64,000 nucleotides of DNA from Polyangiaceae bacterium (GCA_016719945.1 JADJYE010000035.1:227522-291521), one strand, 5' to 3'. Positions 26,950 to 37,865 are shown, numbered from the stretch's first letter. A program made the numbers and translations. Notes: a model not told the origin generated them from the sequence alone.

Positions 26950-29757
26950 ATGGCTGCTGACAACTCCGCCTCCAACCCCGACGACGAGAAGACGAGGGCG
27001 CGCGCCCGCCTCGGAAAGACGATCAAGGGGAAGTACCGCCTCGAGTCGATGCTCGGCATCGGCGGCATGGCGACCGTGTACGCCGCGACCCACCGCAACG
27101 GCTCGCGCGTCGCCCTCAAGATCCTTCACTCCGAGTTCGCTCGCGACGTCGGGATCCGCGACCGCTTCCTGCGAGAAGGCTACGTCGCCAACAAGGTCGA
27201 CCACCCGGGCCGCGTCGCGATCCTCGACGACGACGCCACCGAGGACGACGAAGCGTTCCTCGTCATGGAGCTCCTCGAGGGCGAGACGCTCCAGCAGATG
27301 TGGAAGCGGATGAGCCGCAAGATCCCCGTCCCCGACGCGATGGAGATCGCCGAGGCTTCGCTCGACACGCTGCAGGCGTTCCACACCGTCGGCATCGTCC
27401 ACCGCGACATCAAGCCCGCGAACATCTTCATCACCAAAGAGAGGGAGGTGAAGCTGCTCGACTTCGGCGTCGCGCGTATGCGCGAGGCAGGCGGCGACAA
27501 GACGCGCGCCGGCACCGCGCTCGGCACCCCCTCCTTCATGGCGCCCGAGCAGGCGATGGGCCTCACCGAAGGCATCGACGGCCGCGCCGACGTGTTCTCG
27601 ATCGGCGCGACCCTGTACGCGATCTTGAGCGGGCAGCGGCTCCACCAGGGGCGCAGCGACAACGAGGCGTTCATCCTGGCCGCCACGCAGCCAGCGCCCT
27701 CCCTCGCGCGCGTCGCTCCCGACCTGCCGGTGGAGGTCATCGCGCTCGTCGACAAGGCGCTCGCGTGGGACCCTCGAAACCGGTTCGACACCGCGCACGT
27801 GATGCGCGACGAGTGCTTGCGGCTGCTGGCGCAGTACAAGCCGCAGGCGGTCCAGGCCCCCGCGGCGCCGGCCCAGGCTCGGCAAGCCGACTCGCCGGCC
27901 ACCAAGGAGCCAGCCCGCCCGGCGGAGAACGAGCCGCCGCCGGAGCCACCCGCGCTCGAGACCGACCCCTCGGTTCAGCGCCTGATCGACATCTTCCGGC
28001 GAATCGAGCGGCTGCTCCCCGCGGTGCGACAATATGGCTGGCAGCACCCAGAGGCCGAGAACAAGCTGCGCCTCGCGCACCAGGCCGTGGTCGAGGGCCT
28101 GAGGGACGACCCCAAGTCCTTGTTCTGGGGCGTGCTGCCGTACTCGTTCACCCACAGGACGCAGACGGTCTGGGAGCCGCAGCCGCCCTACGACATCGTC
28201 CCCTACAACCTGTTCGCGGCCGGCATCCGCAGCTTTCGCTTCCAGACGGGCGTGACCGAGCAGGAGATCAGAGGCTTCTGCGAGGTCCTCATGATCGACC
28301 CCTACAAGGACCTCACGCCCGAGGACGACATGGTCACCGCGCTCTGGGAGCGCCAGCTCAACAACATCCGCTATGACGCGATCAACGTGTTCGCCGAGGG
28401 CGACGCGGCCGATCGCGAGGCGTTCTACGAAGAGGCGGATCAGATGGAGGGCCTCGCCCGGCGCGCCAACGACGAGCGGGTGAACCGCGCCGAGGCCGCC
28501 GCGATGAACGTGCGCGTCGACGTGCAGGCGATGGAGGTCACCAAGAACGCGGCCAAGGTCCTGGCGATCGACGCCGTCGCGAAGAAGGCCGTCGCGTCAC
28601 AGCTCGAGACGAGCCCCGAGCGCTGGAGCGAGCGGTTCGTCGAGGTGCTCGCCGAGGCCTTCATCGACACGGTCAAGCGGCGAGACACGCAGCTGCTGGG
28701 GGAGCCGCTCGACGCGAGCGCGCGCGACCTGGTGTTGTCCCGGCGGTTCGACGTGCTCTTCCCGATGTACGACGCGCTCCGTCGCGCGACGGATCAAGCG
28801 GCGGCGTCTCAGCGCATCGCGGGCGTCGACCCGCGCTCGATCGGCCCCACGCTCACGCGCGTGATGTTCAGCCCCGACACGGTGAAGCTGTTGCTCGTCG
28901 AGGCGGTCCGCTCCAACCAGCAGGCGATCATGCAGGGAGCGGGCGGAGGAAGCGGCCCGACCGCCGATCTCGCGTGGGTCGCTCAGCGCCTGCCCTACAT
29001 CCTCAACGACCTGGGGCAAGAGCACGTCAACGCGATCATCAGCGTCCTCGACCAGGTGACCCACGAGAAGCTGCGCGGCGTCCTGTTTCAGTTCCTCCAG
29101 CGCGCGATGGCGGGTCGAGAGAACGAGATCGCCGAGCGCCTCCCCGGCATGTCGATCGACACTGCGCGCCCGCTCCTTCGGCTGCTGGCGGCGATCAAGA
29201 CCCAGGGCGGCTTCGACGCGCTGCGCCGCCTGGCCCAGTCCCAGAACGCCACGACCCGAGCCGAGGCCACCGCGTGCCTCGCGCAGACACCGGACCAGCT
29301 GAAGAACGAGCTGAGCAAGCTGACCGAGGCCCCGAACCCGGAGCTGCGTCAGGCGGCGCTCCGCGCGATGGCGTACCATCAAGTCCGAGCCGCAGGCCCA
29401 CTGCTCATGAAGCGCGTGCAGGACCCGACCTTCAACCAGCTGCCGATCCCCGAGCGGCGCGAGCTGATGTCGGCGCTCTACGCGCTCAACCCGCAGAAGG
29501 GCGAGCAGATCGCGATGGAGATCGTGCAGAAGCACGGCCTGCTCGTCGACGAGGCCCTCGAGGAGACCCGCGCGCTGTGCGCCGAGCTGCTCGGTCAACA
29601 CGCCCAGGGGCGCGACGCGCTCGACGCCGTGCTCCAGGCCTCGAAGCGACGCTGGTGGAACACCCAACCGCTGCGTGAGGCGGCCCTGCTCGCGGCAGAT
29701 TCGATCGCCGGGCGGCTCGGCCTTCGAATCTCGCCCGCCGGAGACGTCGTCGGATGA
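26950..29757 (+). CDS. Ser/Thr protein kinase with large C-terminal regulatory region
   Basis: A 935-residue protein. The kinase domain covers residues ~27-295: MLGIGGMATVYAATH, VALKILHSEF, GIVHRDIKPANIF, LLDFGVARM, GTPSFMAPEQAMG and DVFSIGATLYAILSG. A Pro/Ala linker follows. The C-terminal ~600 residues have no transmembrane helix. They contain a helical domain (RLIDIFRRIERLLPAVRQYG onward) and HEAT-like repeats toward the end (LLRLLAAIKTQGGFDALRRL). The kinase is therefore cytoplasmic. The stop codon overlaps the start of the next gene (ATGA, 29754-29757), a DUF4388/J-domain protein that is the obvious candidate partner or substrate. Confidence 0.93.
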   Translation: MAADNSASNPDDEKTRARARLGKTIKGKYRLESMLGIGGMATVYAATHRNGSRVALKILHSEFARDVGIRDRFLREGYVANKVDHPGRVAILDDDATEDDEAFLVMELLEGETLQQMWKRMSRKIPVPDAMEIAEASLDTLQAFHTVGIVHRDIKPANIFITKEREVKLLDFGVARMREAGGDKTRAGTALGTPSFMAPEQAMGLTEGIDGRADVFSIGATLYAILSGQRLHQGRSDNEAFILAATQPAPSLARVAPDLPVEVIALVDKALAWDPRNRFDTAHVMRDECLRLLAQYKPQAVQAPAAPAQARQADSPATKEPARPAENEPPPEPPALETDPSVQRLIDIFRRIERLLPAVRQYGWQHPEAENKLRLAHQAVVEGLRDDPKSLFWGVLPYSFTHRTQTVWEPQPPYDIVPYNLFAAGIRSFRFQTGVTEQEIRGFCEVLMIDPYKDLTPEDDMVTALWERQLNNIRYDAINVFAEGDAADREAFYEEADQMEGLARRANDERVNRAEAAAMNVRVDVQAMEVTKNAAKVLAIDAVAKKAVASQLETSPERWSERFVEVLAEAFIDTVKRRDTQLLGEPLDASARDLVLSRRFDVLFPMYDALRRATDQAAASQRIAGVDPRSIGPTLTRVMFSPDTVKLLLVEAVRSNQQAIMQGAGGGSGPTADLAWVAQRLPYILNDLGQEHVNAIISVLDQVTHEKLRGVLFQFLQRAMAGRENEIAERLPGMSIDTARPLLRLLAAIKTQGGFDALRRLAQSQNATTRAEATACLAQTPDQLKNELSKLTEAPNPELRQAALRAMAYHQVRAAGPLLMKRVQDPTFNQLPIPERRELMSALYALNPQKGEQIAMEIVQKHGLLVDEALEETRALCAELLGQHAQGRDALDAVLQASKRRWWNTQPLREAALLAADSIAGRLGLRISPAGDVVG

Positions 29758-32700
29758 TGAACGCCCCCGCAAAGCTCGACATCATCACCGAGAACGTCGG
29801 CGAGAACATCCGGCGCGTCCAGGCGCGGGATCTGTCCGGCACGGTCGTGCAGGCGATCTTCCGGCTGGCCAAGCAGGCGACGCTCCACTCGCTCGACAAC
29901 CAAGCCGTCGTTCGCCAGGTCGAGGAGTGCGCGAACGTCATCAACGACTACGGAGAGCGCACCGATCAGAACGCCTCCATCCTCTTCGCGTTCGGGTCGA
30001 TCTTCGTCGGCGGCCAGCTGCTGAAGGCGAATCGACAGGTCTACGAGGGCGCCGTCGAGCTCGGAGAGATCCTCAAGAAGTACGGCTTCTCCGAGCTCGC
30101 GATCGCGCGCAACGTGAACTCTCAGGACCTGTTCGCGTTCGTCTCGGCGCTCGCCGAGGCCAACCGAAGCGGTCGCGCTCAGGGCCTCGAGAAGCCCTCT
30201 CCCCGCATCCGCATGCGCTCGGTCGGCGAGGCGGCGCTCAAGCGCGGCTCGACCGTCGAGCGCCTCGACGAGACCCAGGCCGTCGTCCGCATGTACTCGT
30301 CGGCGATCGTCATCATGCGGCGCTTCTTCGAGCAGCTGCAGCGCGGAAAGTACAGCCTGCCGCAGCGCGTGAAGCGCATCGCGCAGATGCTCGTCGACCT
30401 GTCGCGCGGCGAGACCCCGGCGTTCCTTGGGGTCACCGCGGCTCGCAACGCCAACCAAGACGAAGCGGGACGAGCCGTAAACACTGCGATCCTCGCTGTG
30501 TCGATGGCGCGGCAGGTCACCGACGACATCGTCATCCTCGCGCGCGTGGCGATGGCCGCGCTGCTCTTCGACACGGCGCGCCCGCGCTTGACGGGCACCG
30601 TCGGGCCGAACCCGCCGGCCATCATGCCGCGGCTCAGCGACGCCCAGGAGGCCGAGGTGCCCGGCGCGACGGCCGCCGTGCTGACCGCGCTCGGCCACAT
30701 CAACGAGCCCACCGTCATGCGCACGGTCCTCGCTTACGAGGCCCATTGGGTCCGCCGCGCGCGGCAGCTCGGGCCGGTGTACCGCGGCGTGCGCGGCGCC
30801 ACCCTGCAGTCGCGCATCGTCTCGATCGCCCGGCGCTTCAACGATCTGCTGACGCCGGCGCCCGGCGCCGAGGCGATCTCGGCCGAGGAGGCCCTGCTCG
30901 CCCTCGAGCAGGAGGCGACCGACCCGTCGGATCACACGGTCATCCGGCTGCTCGTCGCCGCGCTCGGGATCTTCCCGCTCGGCACCATCGTCCAGCTCGG
31001 CTCGGGCGAGATGGCCCTCGTGATCTCGACGCCGCCCCATCCGTCGATGTACGCGCAGCCGAGGGTGCGCGTCGTGTTCGACGCCTCCGGCAGGCAGCTG
31101 GCGCAGCCCGCCGACGTCGACCTCTCCACCCTGCCCGCGCAAGAGCCACGCAAGCAGATCGCGCGAATCGTCGCGCCCGCCGACGACGCCTCGCGTGCCC
31201 AGGCCCGAGCCGCCGCGGGGCCCAAGCGCAGCCCGACGCTGGAGCAGAAGAGCGCGCAGAGCCACCCGAGCTACGGCAGCCAGCCGAGCAACGTCAGCAG
31301 CCCGAGCTTCACCAACCCGAGCCAGGCGAGCCACGCGAGCCAAGCGAGCCACCCGAGCCAGGCGAGCTACCCCAGCCAGACGAGCTACCCCAGCCAAGCC
31401 GGCCCGAGCGGCCAGAGCTACCCCTCGGGCTTCACGCCTTCGGGTGTGAGCCCGGCTCCGCAGCCGCAGGGGCGGCCGTCGCCTGCGCCCGGCAACCTCG
31501 TGCGGCAGACGGGGACGCACCAAGCGCCGCAGGCTCAGGCCTACGCCGTCCCCACCGCAGAGAACTACCCGGCGCCCTCGGTGCACGACGCGTACGCCGA
31601 GCAGCAGCGCCTCTATCAGCAGCAGCTGGCGGAGTACGAGGCGAAGAAGGCCGCGTACGAGGCTCAGAAGGCCGCGTACGAGGCGCACATGGCCGCCCAG
31701 GCCGCCGGGGCGCAGCCGCCCGCGGCAGAGGCCTACGCTCCGTCGCCGCATGACGACGCCGCGACCGATCACGGCGACGACGGAGGTGCGACGCGCGCGG
31801 TCGCCTGGGAAGAGGCTCAAGGGGGGCAGTCCACGAAGATTGGCGACGCTGCCGTCGTGGCAGCCGCGCTTCAGGCGAGCGCGCAGCCCGAGGCGCCGCG
31901 CCAGAGCGGGCAGGGTCTTCGTACACCCCCGCCGGGCACGATGTCGGCGCCCGCGAAGTCGGCGACCCCACCTCCGGGCAGGCTCGCCCCTCCACCCGGA
32001 AGAGCGGGGACGCCTCCGCCCGGCAAAGCGGGGACGCCTCCGCCTGGGCGCGTCGCGACGCCCCCGCCCGGCAAGCTGAGCGCGCCGCGTCAGCCCACCC
32101 CCGCGCCGTCGCCGGCGCCGCCGCCAGCCCAGGAGGCGCTCCCGCCGCCGACGGCGGAGGGCACGCTCAACAAGACTCCGCTGGTCCATCTGTTCGTCTA
32201 CATGCTCGATCAGCGGCTGACGGGCACCGCGACGTTCCAGCCGCCCGACGGGGTGCTGCACAGCGTCTACTTCGACAAGGGCATCCCTTCGAAGTGCAAG
32301 ACAGGGGGCATGGTCGCGCCGCTCGATCGCGTCCTGTGCGAGATGGGCTTGCTCGACGAGCAGACGCTCCGCCACACGCTGATGGAGGTCGTGAAGTCGA
32401 AGACGAAGGTCCTCCACGGTCGCCATCTCGTCTCGAAGGGGCTGCTGAACGGCGAGGCGATCCTGCGCGCGCTGAAGCAGCAGCTCATCCGCAAGCTCCA
32501 GTTCCTGTTCGAGCTGTCGCCCGAGACGAAGTACGCCTTCTACGCCGACGTCAACACGCTCGAGAGCTGGGGAGGGCCCGAGCTCACGCCCGTGGAGCCC
32601 CTCTCGCTCATCATGACCGGCGTTCGGATGCGCGGCGAAGATCCGCTCGTCGATCAGACGTTGTCGCGGCTCGCCAAGCGCCAGATCGGCCTCCACATCG

Positions 32701-34849
32701 ACGCCGAGCTCAAGCGCTTCGAGATGCAGAAGGACGAGAACGCGGTCGTCGATCTGCTGCGCATCAAGAAGATGACGCTCGACGAGATCGTCGGGCAGCA
32801 GGTCGCGCACGAGCGCACCGTGCGGCTCACGCTCTACGCCCTCGCGATCACGCGCCACCTCGACATCATCGGGGTGCAGGGCAAGCCTCCTGTCGGGGTG
32901 ACGCTCCGCGATCGGCCCGGGCGCCCAGAGGCCCCCGAGCCTGCGCCTCCCGTCGCCGCGCCCGAGCCTGCGCCTCGCCGCCCCGGCGCCGTCGCCGCCC
33001 CGGCGCCGGTCGCCGCCCCGGCGCCGGTCGCTGCCCCGGCGCCCGTCGCCGCGCAGCCAGAGCCGGAGCCCGAAGAGCTCGAGGCCATCGAAGACGACTC
33101 CGATCCCAACCTGGGCGCTCCGCCGCCTTCAGCCCCCCGAGCGTTCGCGCCCCAACCCGACATGTCCCAACCCAAGCCGCCTCCGCACCCCTACGCGGTC
33201 GACCCCTATCAGGCGCAGGGCCAACAGGCGCCTCAGCAGTACCCACCCCAGCAGTACGCGCCGCAGCAGTATCCACCCCAGCAGTACCCACCCCAGCAGT
33301 ACGCGCCCCAGCAGTACGCGCCCCAGCCGCAGGCAGCTCAGCCGGCTGCGCCGGAGGGCGCCGCGACCTTCGTCATGAGCCCCGCGGCCGCGGCGGCCGC
33401 CCTCGCCGCCGCGCAGGCCCCCCAAGCACCGGCGCAGGCCTACGCCCAGCAAGGCGGCTATCCGCCTGCTCAAGCTGCGACGGGGTACGGCCAGGCGGGC
33501 TATCCGCAGCAGGGCTATCCGCAGCAGGGCCAGCCTCCTGGCTATCCGCAGCAGGGCTATGCGCCCCAGGCGCAGGGGCAGCCGCCCCCCGGTTACCCTC
33601 AAGCGCAGCAAGGTCAAGGTTACCCGCAGCAGGGCTACCCGGCGGCTCCCCAGGGCTATCCGCAACAGGGCTACGCGCCGCCCGGGTACCCGCCGCCAGC
33701 ACACCCGTCACAGCCAGGAATGCAGGCCGTGGGTTACCCACAAGCGGGCTATCCAAACCAGCAGCAGCCCGGTTATCCCTCCGCTCCTCCGCCCCAGGGC
33801 TATCCGCCGCCGCAATACGTCCAGCAGGGGCAGCAGCCGCCGGCACCCCAACCCTTCGCGCAGCAGCAGGCCCCATTTGCGCCTGCGCAGCAGGCGCAGC
33901 CCTTCGCCGCATCGGCCCCGCCGGCGCCCTTCTCACCAGCTCCCGCGGCTCAGCCGTTCGCCGCCAGCGCGCCGCCCGCGGCTCAGCCGTTCGCCGCCAG
34001 CGCGCCGCCGCCCGCTGCGAGGCCCGCGCCCGCCGCCCCCAGCGGCCCGAGCATGACCCCCCCGAGCCACCTGTCCACGGAGCACAAGCACCGCTGGCAG
34101 GAGATCTTGTTGAAGTCGCAGCGCATCGAGAAGGAGAACTTCTACGAGATGCTCGGCGTCGACAAGGGCGCGACCGATCCGCAGGTGCAGCAGGGCTTCT
34201 TCAAGCTCGCGAAGGCCTGGCACCCCGACCGGCTGCCCAGCGAGCTCGCCGAGCTCAAGTCCCTCGTCTCGACCCTCTTCGCGCGCTTCAACGAGGCTTA
34301 CAACACGCTCACCGATCCGACGAAGCGGTTCGACTACAACAAGTCGCTCGACGCCGGGGGCGGCGCCCCTGCAGACCAAGAGGCCGAGGAGATCCAGCGC
34401 GTCGTCGACGCGGCGATCGAGTTCCAGAAGGCCGAGGTCATGCTCAAGAAGAACGACCTCGCGGGCGCAGAGGGCTTCGCCAAGCGCGCAGCCCTCGCCG
34501 ACCCGGAGCAGGTCGATTACACCTCGCTGCTCACGTGGATCCAGGCGCTGCGACGCGGCGATCCGCCGGTGATCCCGGAGGGCAAGACCTCCACGTTCTA
34601 CGACGACCTCATCCAGATCTATGACGGCATCCTCGCCAAGGGCCGATGTACGAACGCGCGCTCTTCTACCGGGCGACGCTCCTCAAGCGCGCCGGCAAGG
34701 AAGACAAGGCGATCCGAGATTTCCGGCTGGTCGTTCAGCTCAACCCGAAGAACATCGAGGCCGTGCGCGAGGTCCGCCTGAACCAGATGCGCCGCGACAA
34801 GAAGCGCAAAGACGAGGAAGGCATCCTCGGAAAGCTGTTCAAGAAGTAG
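29754..34849 (+). CDS. Multidomain DUF4388/J-domain protein with prion-like tracts, one-base frameshift near C-terminus
   Basis: About 1698 residues once a frameshift is repaired. Residues ~200-470 resemble a degenerate HD-GYP domain: AILAVSMARQVTDDIVILAR, then AALLFDTAR where an HD would be expected, and LGIFPLGTIVQLGSGEMALV. Low-complexity tracts follow (Ser-Gln-Ala-Ser at ~503-562, PPPG at ~723-779). A DUF4388 domain covers ~802-1045 (EGTLNKTPLVHLFVYMLDQR, VYFDKGIPSKC). A Tyr-Pro-Gln-Gln-Gly rich stretch runs ~1150-1360. A J domain lies at ~1460-1534 (NFYEMLGVDKGATDPQVQQG, then the HPD of AWHPDRLP), then TPR. Near 34641-34646 the frame moves. With one missing C restored, the product continues MYERALFYRATLLKRAGKED to GKLFKK at 34849. 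It is translationally coupled to the upstream kinase gene. Confidence 0.88.
31266..31425 (+). repeat. Coding tandem repeat, Ser-Gln-Ala-Ser low-complexity tract
   Basis: In-gene repeat within the J-domain protein. Degenerate 12-base units of the type CC(N)AGCCAGGCGAGC encode (P/H)SQAS and YPSQ(T/A)S, about a dozen copies. Confidence 0.8.
31920..32085 (+). repeat. Coding tandem repeat, Pro-Pro-Pro-Gly units
   Basis: In-gene repeat of about seven TPPPG(R/K) units, each roughly 24 bases, with conserved PPPG and a variable basic residue. It lies just before the DUF4388 domain and probably forms a flexible, extended linker. Confidence 0.8.
33212..33850 (+). repeat. Coding tandem repeats, QYPPQ and YPQQG prion-like tracts
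   Basis: The first block (about 33230-33335) is 15-base units encoding QYPPQ/QYAPQ. The second (about 33460-33830) is irregular units encoding GYPQQG, GYPPA and similar. The composition is Tyr, Pro, Gln and Gly with few charges, like phase-separating low-complexity regions of eukaryotic RNA-binding proteins. Confidence 0.85.
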
Positions 34850-34855
34850 GCGCGC

Positions 34856-36772
34856 TCAGCGAGCGGCCTTGCGCGTCGCGCCGAGGGCGCGCAGCGCGCG
34901 ATAGATCGCCTCGTCGTCGGAGACGCCGACTCGGCCCGAGTTGTCCGGCCAAGGCACCTTCTTGATGAGGTGGGCGTCGCGCACGTCGGGCCCACGCCAC
35001 GTGGTCGGCGCGTGGGTGAGGTGGGACTCCGCGTCCAGCGCCGCGGGTAGGCCCAGGGTGACGTGGGGCGAGACGCCGACCCGCTGCAGCGGGGACCCGT
35101 CGGGCAGCGAGAACACCAGCGTGGTCAGGCGCAGCACGCCGACGCCGACGTCGTCGTCGAGGTACTCCTGCGCGCAACCTTTTCCGTAGGTCCGGGCGCC
35201 GAGCACCACCCCTCGATCGTACGAGGCGAGCGCGCCCGCGAGCATCTCGGCGGCGCTCGCGGAGTCGCCGTCGACGAGCGCCGCGACCGGGCCGTCCCAG
35301 ATGCGCTCGGGCGGCGGGACAGGCGCGCGATCGATCTCCACCGCGCCGTCGCGGCGCCTCATCGGAAACAGCGCGGCGCCCGGCAGGAACACGCCGAGCG
35401 CGGCGAGCGCACCCTCCGTCGAGCCGCCCCCGTTGCCCCGCAGGTCGAGCAGCACTCCGAGCGGGCGCGCCGCCTGCTTGCGCTCGAACAGCGCGGAGGT
35501 CAGCCTCGCGCCCAGGTCGTCGGGCACGTCCGGGATCTTCACGACCAGCGCGTACCCGTCCCCGAAGCGGACCTCCTTCGCGTCGAGGCCGATCAGCTCG
35601 GTCGCCGACGGCGGCGGTGACAGGAACGTCAACTCGGGGCCCACCTCGAGCACCAGCGGCTGGCTCGCGCTCGCCCGCAGCACCGTCACCTGCAGCGGGT
35701 CGGGCTCGCTGACGATCGACAGCTGGTTGGCCTGCTCGACGCTCATCCCCGCGAGCGCGGTCGCGCCGACTCGCAGCACGACGTCGCCGTCCTTGAGCGG
35801 AGCGCGCGCGCCATCGTCCACACGCACCCCGAGCGTCGTGCGCGTCATCTCCGACCACAGCCGCGGCGGAGGGTCGACCTCGAGATCGAGGTCATAGATG
35901 CTGGTCTCCTCGTCGAGCGGGGCCCACGCGCCGTGCGGATCGAGCTGAGGCACGTACGCGCGAACGGCGGCGGCGAGCACGATCTGTGACCACTCGTGCG
36001 CGCTCAACTCGGGAGCCGCGCGCTCGACCAGGGTGTCCGACAGCGGCGTGATCGCCGGGCCGTAGGCGCTCTCGATCGCCCCCACGCCGTGGCCCAACAG
36101 CCTCGCCAGATCGTGCCCGCGACGGGTGACGGAGCCGTCCTCGAACGGCGTGCTCGAGGCGATGTCCCAGCGCCTCTTCGGGTCGATCGGCACGCCTCGA
36201 CCCAGCGTCCGCGCGCGCAGCACCTCGCGGCGCAGCTCACCGACCCAGCGCGAGAGCGCGCCCCCGACCTCCTCTGCGGCCAGGCACGGCCCGGCGCCGG
36301 CCGGCTCTTCGAGCTCCGCGACGAGGGTCGGACCCACCGCCGTGAGCGCCGCCTGGATCGGGGCGTCGGGCGCCACGCTCCACATCCCGTGCGGGTCGAG
36401 CCAGTCGCTGGTCGCTCCGACGAAGCGCTTCGGGTCGACCGCGGGGGCCGGGGTGGCGAGCATGCCTCGCGCTTGCGCCACCACCCGCCTCGCCTGGTCG
36501 CAGGAGAGCGCCGGAGCGTCGCCCGTGGGGAGGGCGAGCGGCCGGGCGGCGTCACACTCGGGCTCCGCGTCCGCGAGCTCGCCTGCGGGCGCGGTCATCC
36601 GCGCGGGCGCGGCGGATGCCGCGAGCACCCCGAACGGCAGACCCCGGGCGCGCGGCATGTTCGCTGCGACGAGCAGGCCCGTCCCCGCGAGGCTGCCGGC
36701 CACGAGCACGGCGAGCGTCGCAGACCGGAGGGCGCCGCGGCGCTTGCGCGGCTCAGGGGGGCGGGGGCTCAA
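34856..36772 (-). CDS. S41-family C-terminal processing protease with PDZ domain
   Basis: A 638-residue protein with an N-terminal signal anchor (TLAVLVAGSLAGTGLLVAAN). Residues ~75-290 are an N-terminal helical region unusual in size for CtpA. A PDZ domain lies at about 305-375 (LKDGDVVLRVGATALAGMSV). The S41 catalytic core has GVLLDLRGNGGGSTEG, the nucleophile Ser in DGDSASAAEMLAGALA, and the general base Lys in GARTYGKGCAQEY. It should cleave C-terminal tails of periplasmic or secreted proteins. The gene converges on the J-domain protein gene with only six bases between stops. Upstream, a 220-base gap separates it from the divergent RpoH-like gene. Confidence 0.92.
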   Translation of the reverse strand: MSPRPPEPRKRRGALRSATLAVLVAGSLAGTGLLVAANMPRARGLPFGVLAASAAPARMTAPAGELADAEPECDAARPLALPTGDAPALSCDQARRVVAQARGMLATPAPAVDPKRFVGATSDWLDPHGMWSVAPDAPIQAALTAVGPTLVAELEEPAGAGPCLAAEEVGGALSRWVGELRREVLRARTLGRGVPIDPKRRWDIASSTPFEDGSVTRRGHDLARLLGHGVGAIESAYGPAITPLSDTLVERAAPELSAHEWSQIVLAAAVRAYVPQLDPHGAWAPLDEETSIYDLDLEVDPPPRLWSEMTRTTLGVRVDDGARAPLKDGDVVLRVGATALAGMSVEQANQLSIVSEPDPLQVTVLRASASQPLVLEVGPELTFLSPPPSATELIGLDAKEVRFGDGYALVVKIPDVPDDLGARLTSALFERKQAARPLGVLLDLRGNGGGSTEGALAALGVFLPGAALFPMRRRDGAVEIDRAPVPPPERIWDGPVAALVDGDSASAAEMLAGALASYDRGVVLGARTYGKGCAQEYLDDDVGVGVLRLTTLVFSLPDGSPLQRVGVSPHVTLGLPAALDAESHLTHAPTTWRGPDVRDAHLIKKVPWPDNSGRVGVSDDEAIYRALRALGATRKAAR

Positions 36773-36982
36773 AGCGGGCGTTCCTCGACCCTTTTTGTAT
36801 CAGAAGCGGGACCCGGGCGGCCAAAGCAGGAGGGGATCGAGGCCGGCTCGGGTGGGGTCTGCCGACCGCGAAAGGTTGTCGCCTCCCGCCGGGGTTCACG
36901 CAACCTTTGCGCGAATGCGCCTTCGCGCAGGGGCTGCGCGTCGGGCATCAGCCTTGCTCAAGCTCGAGCGTCACCCCCGCAC

Positions 36983-36987
36983 CGGAG
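36983..36987 (+). promoter_or_regulatory. Ribosome binding site of the RpoH-like gene
   Basis: A perfect GGAGG five bases before the ATG at 36993. It fixes the start of the sigma factor at MTETTDRSALTSYRADL. Confidence 0.75.
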
Positions 36988-36992
36988 GCACC

Positions 36993-37865
36993 ATGACCGA
37001 GACCACCGACAGGAGCGCGCTCACCTCGTACCGGGCCGACCTCGCCTCGAGGAAGCCCCTCGCGCCGCAGGAAGAGCGCGAGCTCGTCACCCGCTGGCGA
37101 GCGGGCGACGTCCGCGCGGGCGCGGCGCTCATCGAGGCGTGTCTCCCCTTCGTGATGACGATCGCGCTCGAGTACCGGCGCTGGGGCATCCCGCTCGAGG
37201 ACGTCGTCCAGGAGGGCAACATCGGCCTCATGAAGGCCGCCGCGCGCTTCGACCCGAACCGCGGCTGCCGCCTCGTGACGTACGCCGCCTACTGGATCCG
37301 CGCGGAGATCCGCGACTACGTCGTGCGCTCGTACCGGTAGGTGCGGCTCGGCTCCTCCAAGGCGGAGCGGCGAGCGCTGCGGCACTACCGCCGCACGCGC
37401 GAGCGCGATCCGGTCGCGCTCGCGCAGGCGAGCGGGATGTCGGTGGAGAAGGTCGAGCGCCTCTTGCCGCTGCTGATGGTGCGCGACGTCCACCTCGACG
37501 AGCGCGACGGCGAGGGGCTGGGCCCCGCCGATCGCCTCGTCTCGCCGGCCCCCTCCCCGGAGGACGAGGTCGCCGCCAGCGAGGAGCGCGCGGCGCTGCA
37601 CGACGCCCTCTCGATCGCGCTGGCCGCGCTCCCCCCGCGCGATCGAGCCATCCTCGAGCAGCGGTATCTCTGCGAAGAGCCGGTGACCCTCGAGGAGGTC
37701 GGCCGCGGGCTCGGCATCAGCAAGGAGCGCGTGAGGCAGCTGGAGGAGCGCGCGAAGCACCGGGTGAGGGACCACATCCGGCTGCAGGTCGGCCCCCGGA
37801 AGGAGGCCTCCGAGCTCGAGACCGAGGTCTCGGCCGGGGATCGCCAACACTCGGTCGCCGCTTGA
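36993..37865 (+). pseudogene. RpoH-like sigma-70 factor interrupted by an in-frame TAG
   Basis: The reading frame from ATG 36993 to TGA 37865 encodes a complete ~290-residue sigma factor of RpoH size, except for TAG at 37338-37340. Before it, region 2 is intact: RWGIPLEDVVQEGNIGLMKA, RFDPNRGCRLVTYAAYWIRA and EIRDYVVRSYR. After it the same frame resumes with VRLGSSKAERRALRHYRRTR (region 3) and then region 4, RAILEQRYLCEEPVTLEEVG and GISKERVRQLEERAKHRV. Family members usually have one hydrophobic or aromatic residue at the stop position, so TGG to TAG is a simple explanation. A GTG immediately follows the TAG, so regions 3-4 could be re-initiated. Start support is GGAGG at 36983-36987. Confidence 0.85.

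Noticed and set aside
31195..34624. Collagen-like or repeat proteins in other frames of the J-domain gene
   Set aside because: The low-complexity coding repeats produce long open frames in every register. Only the frame from 29754 connects recognised domains.
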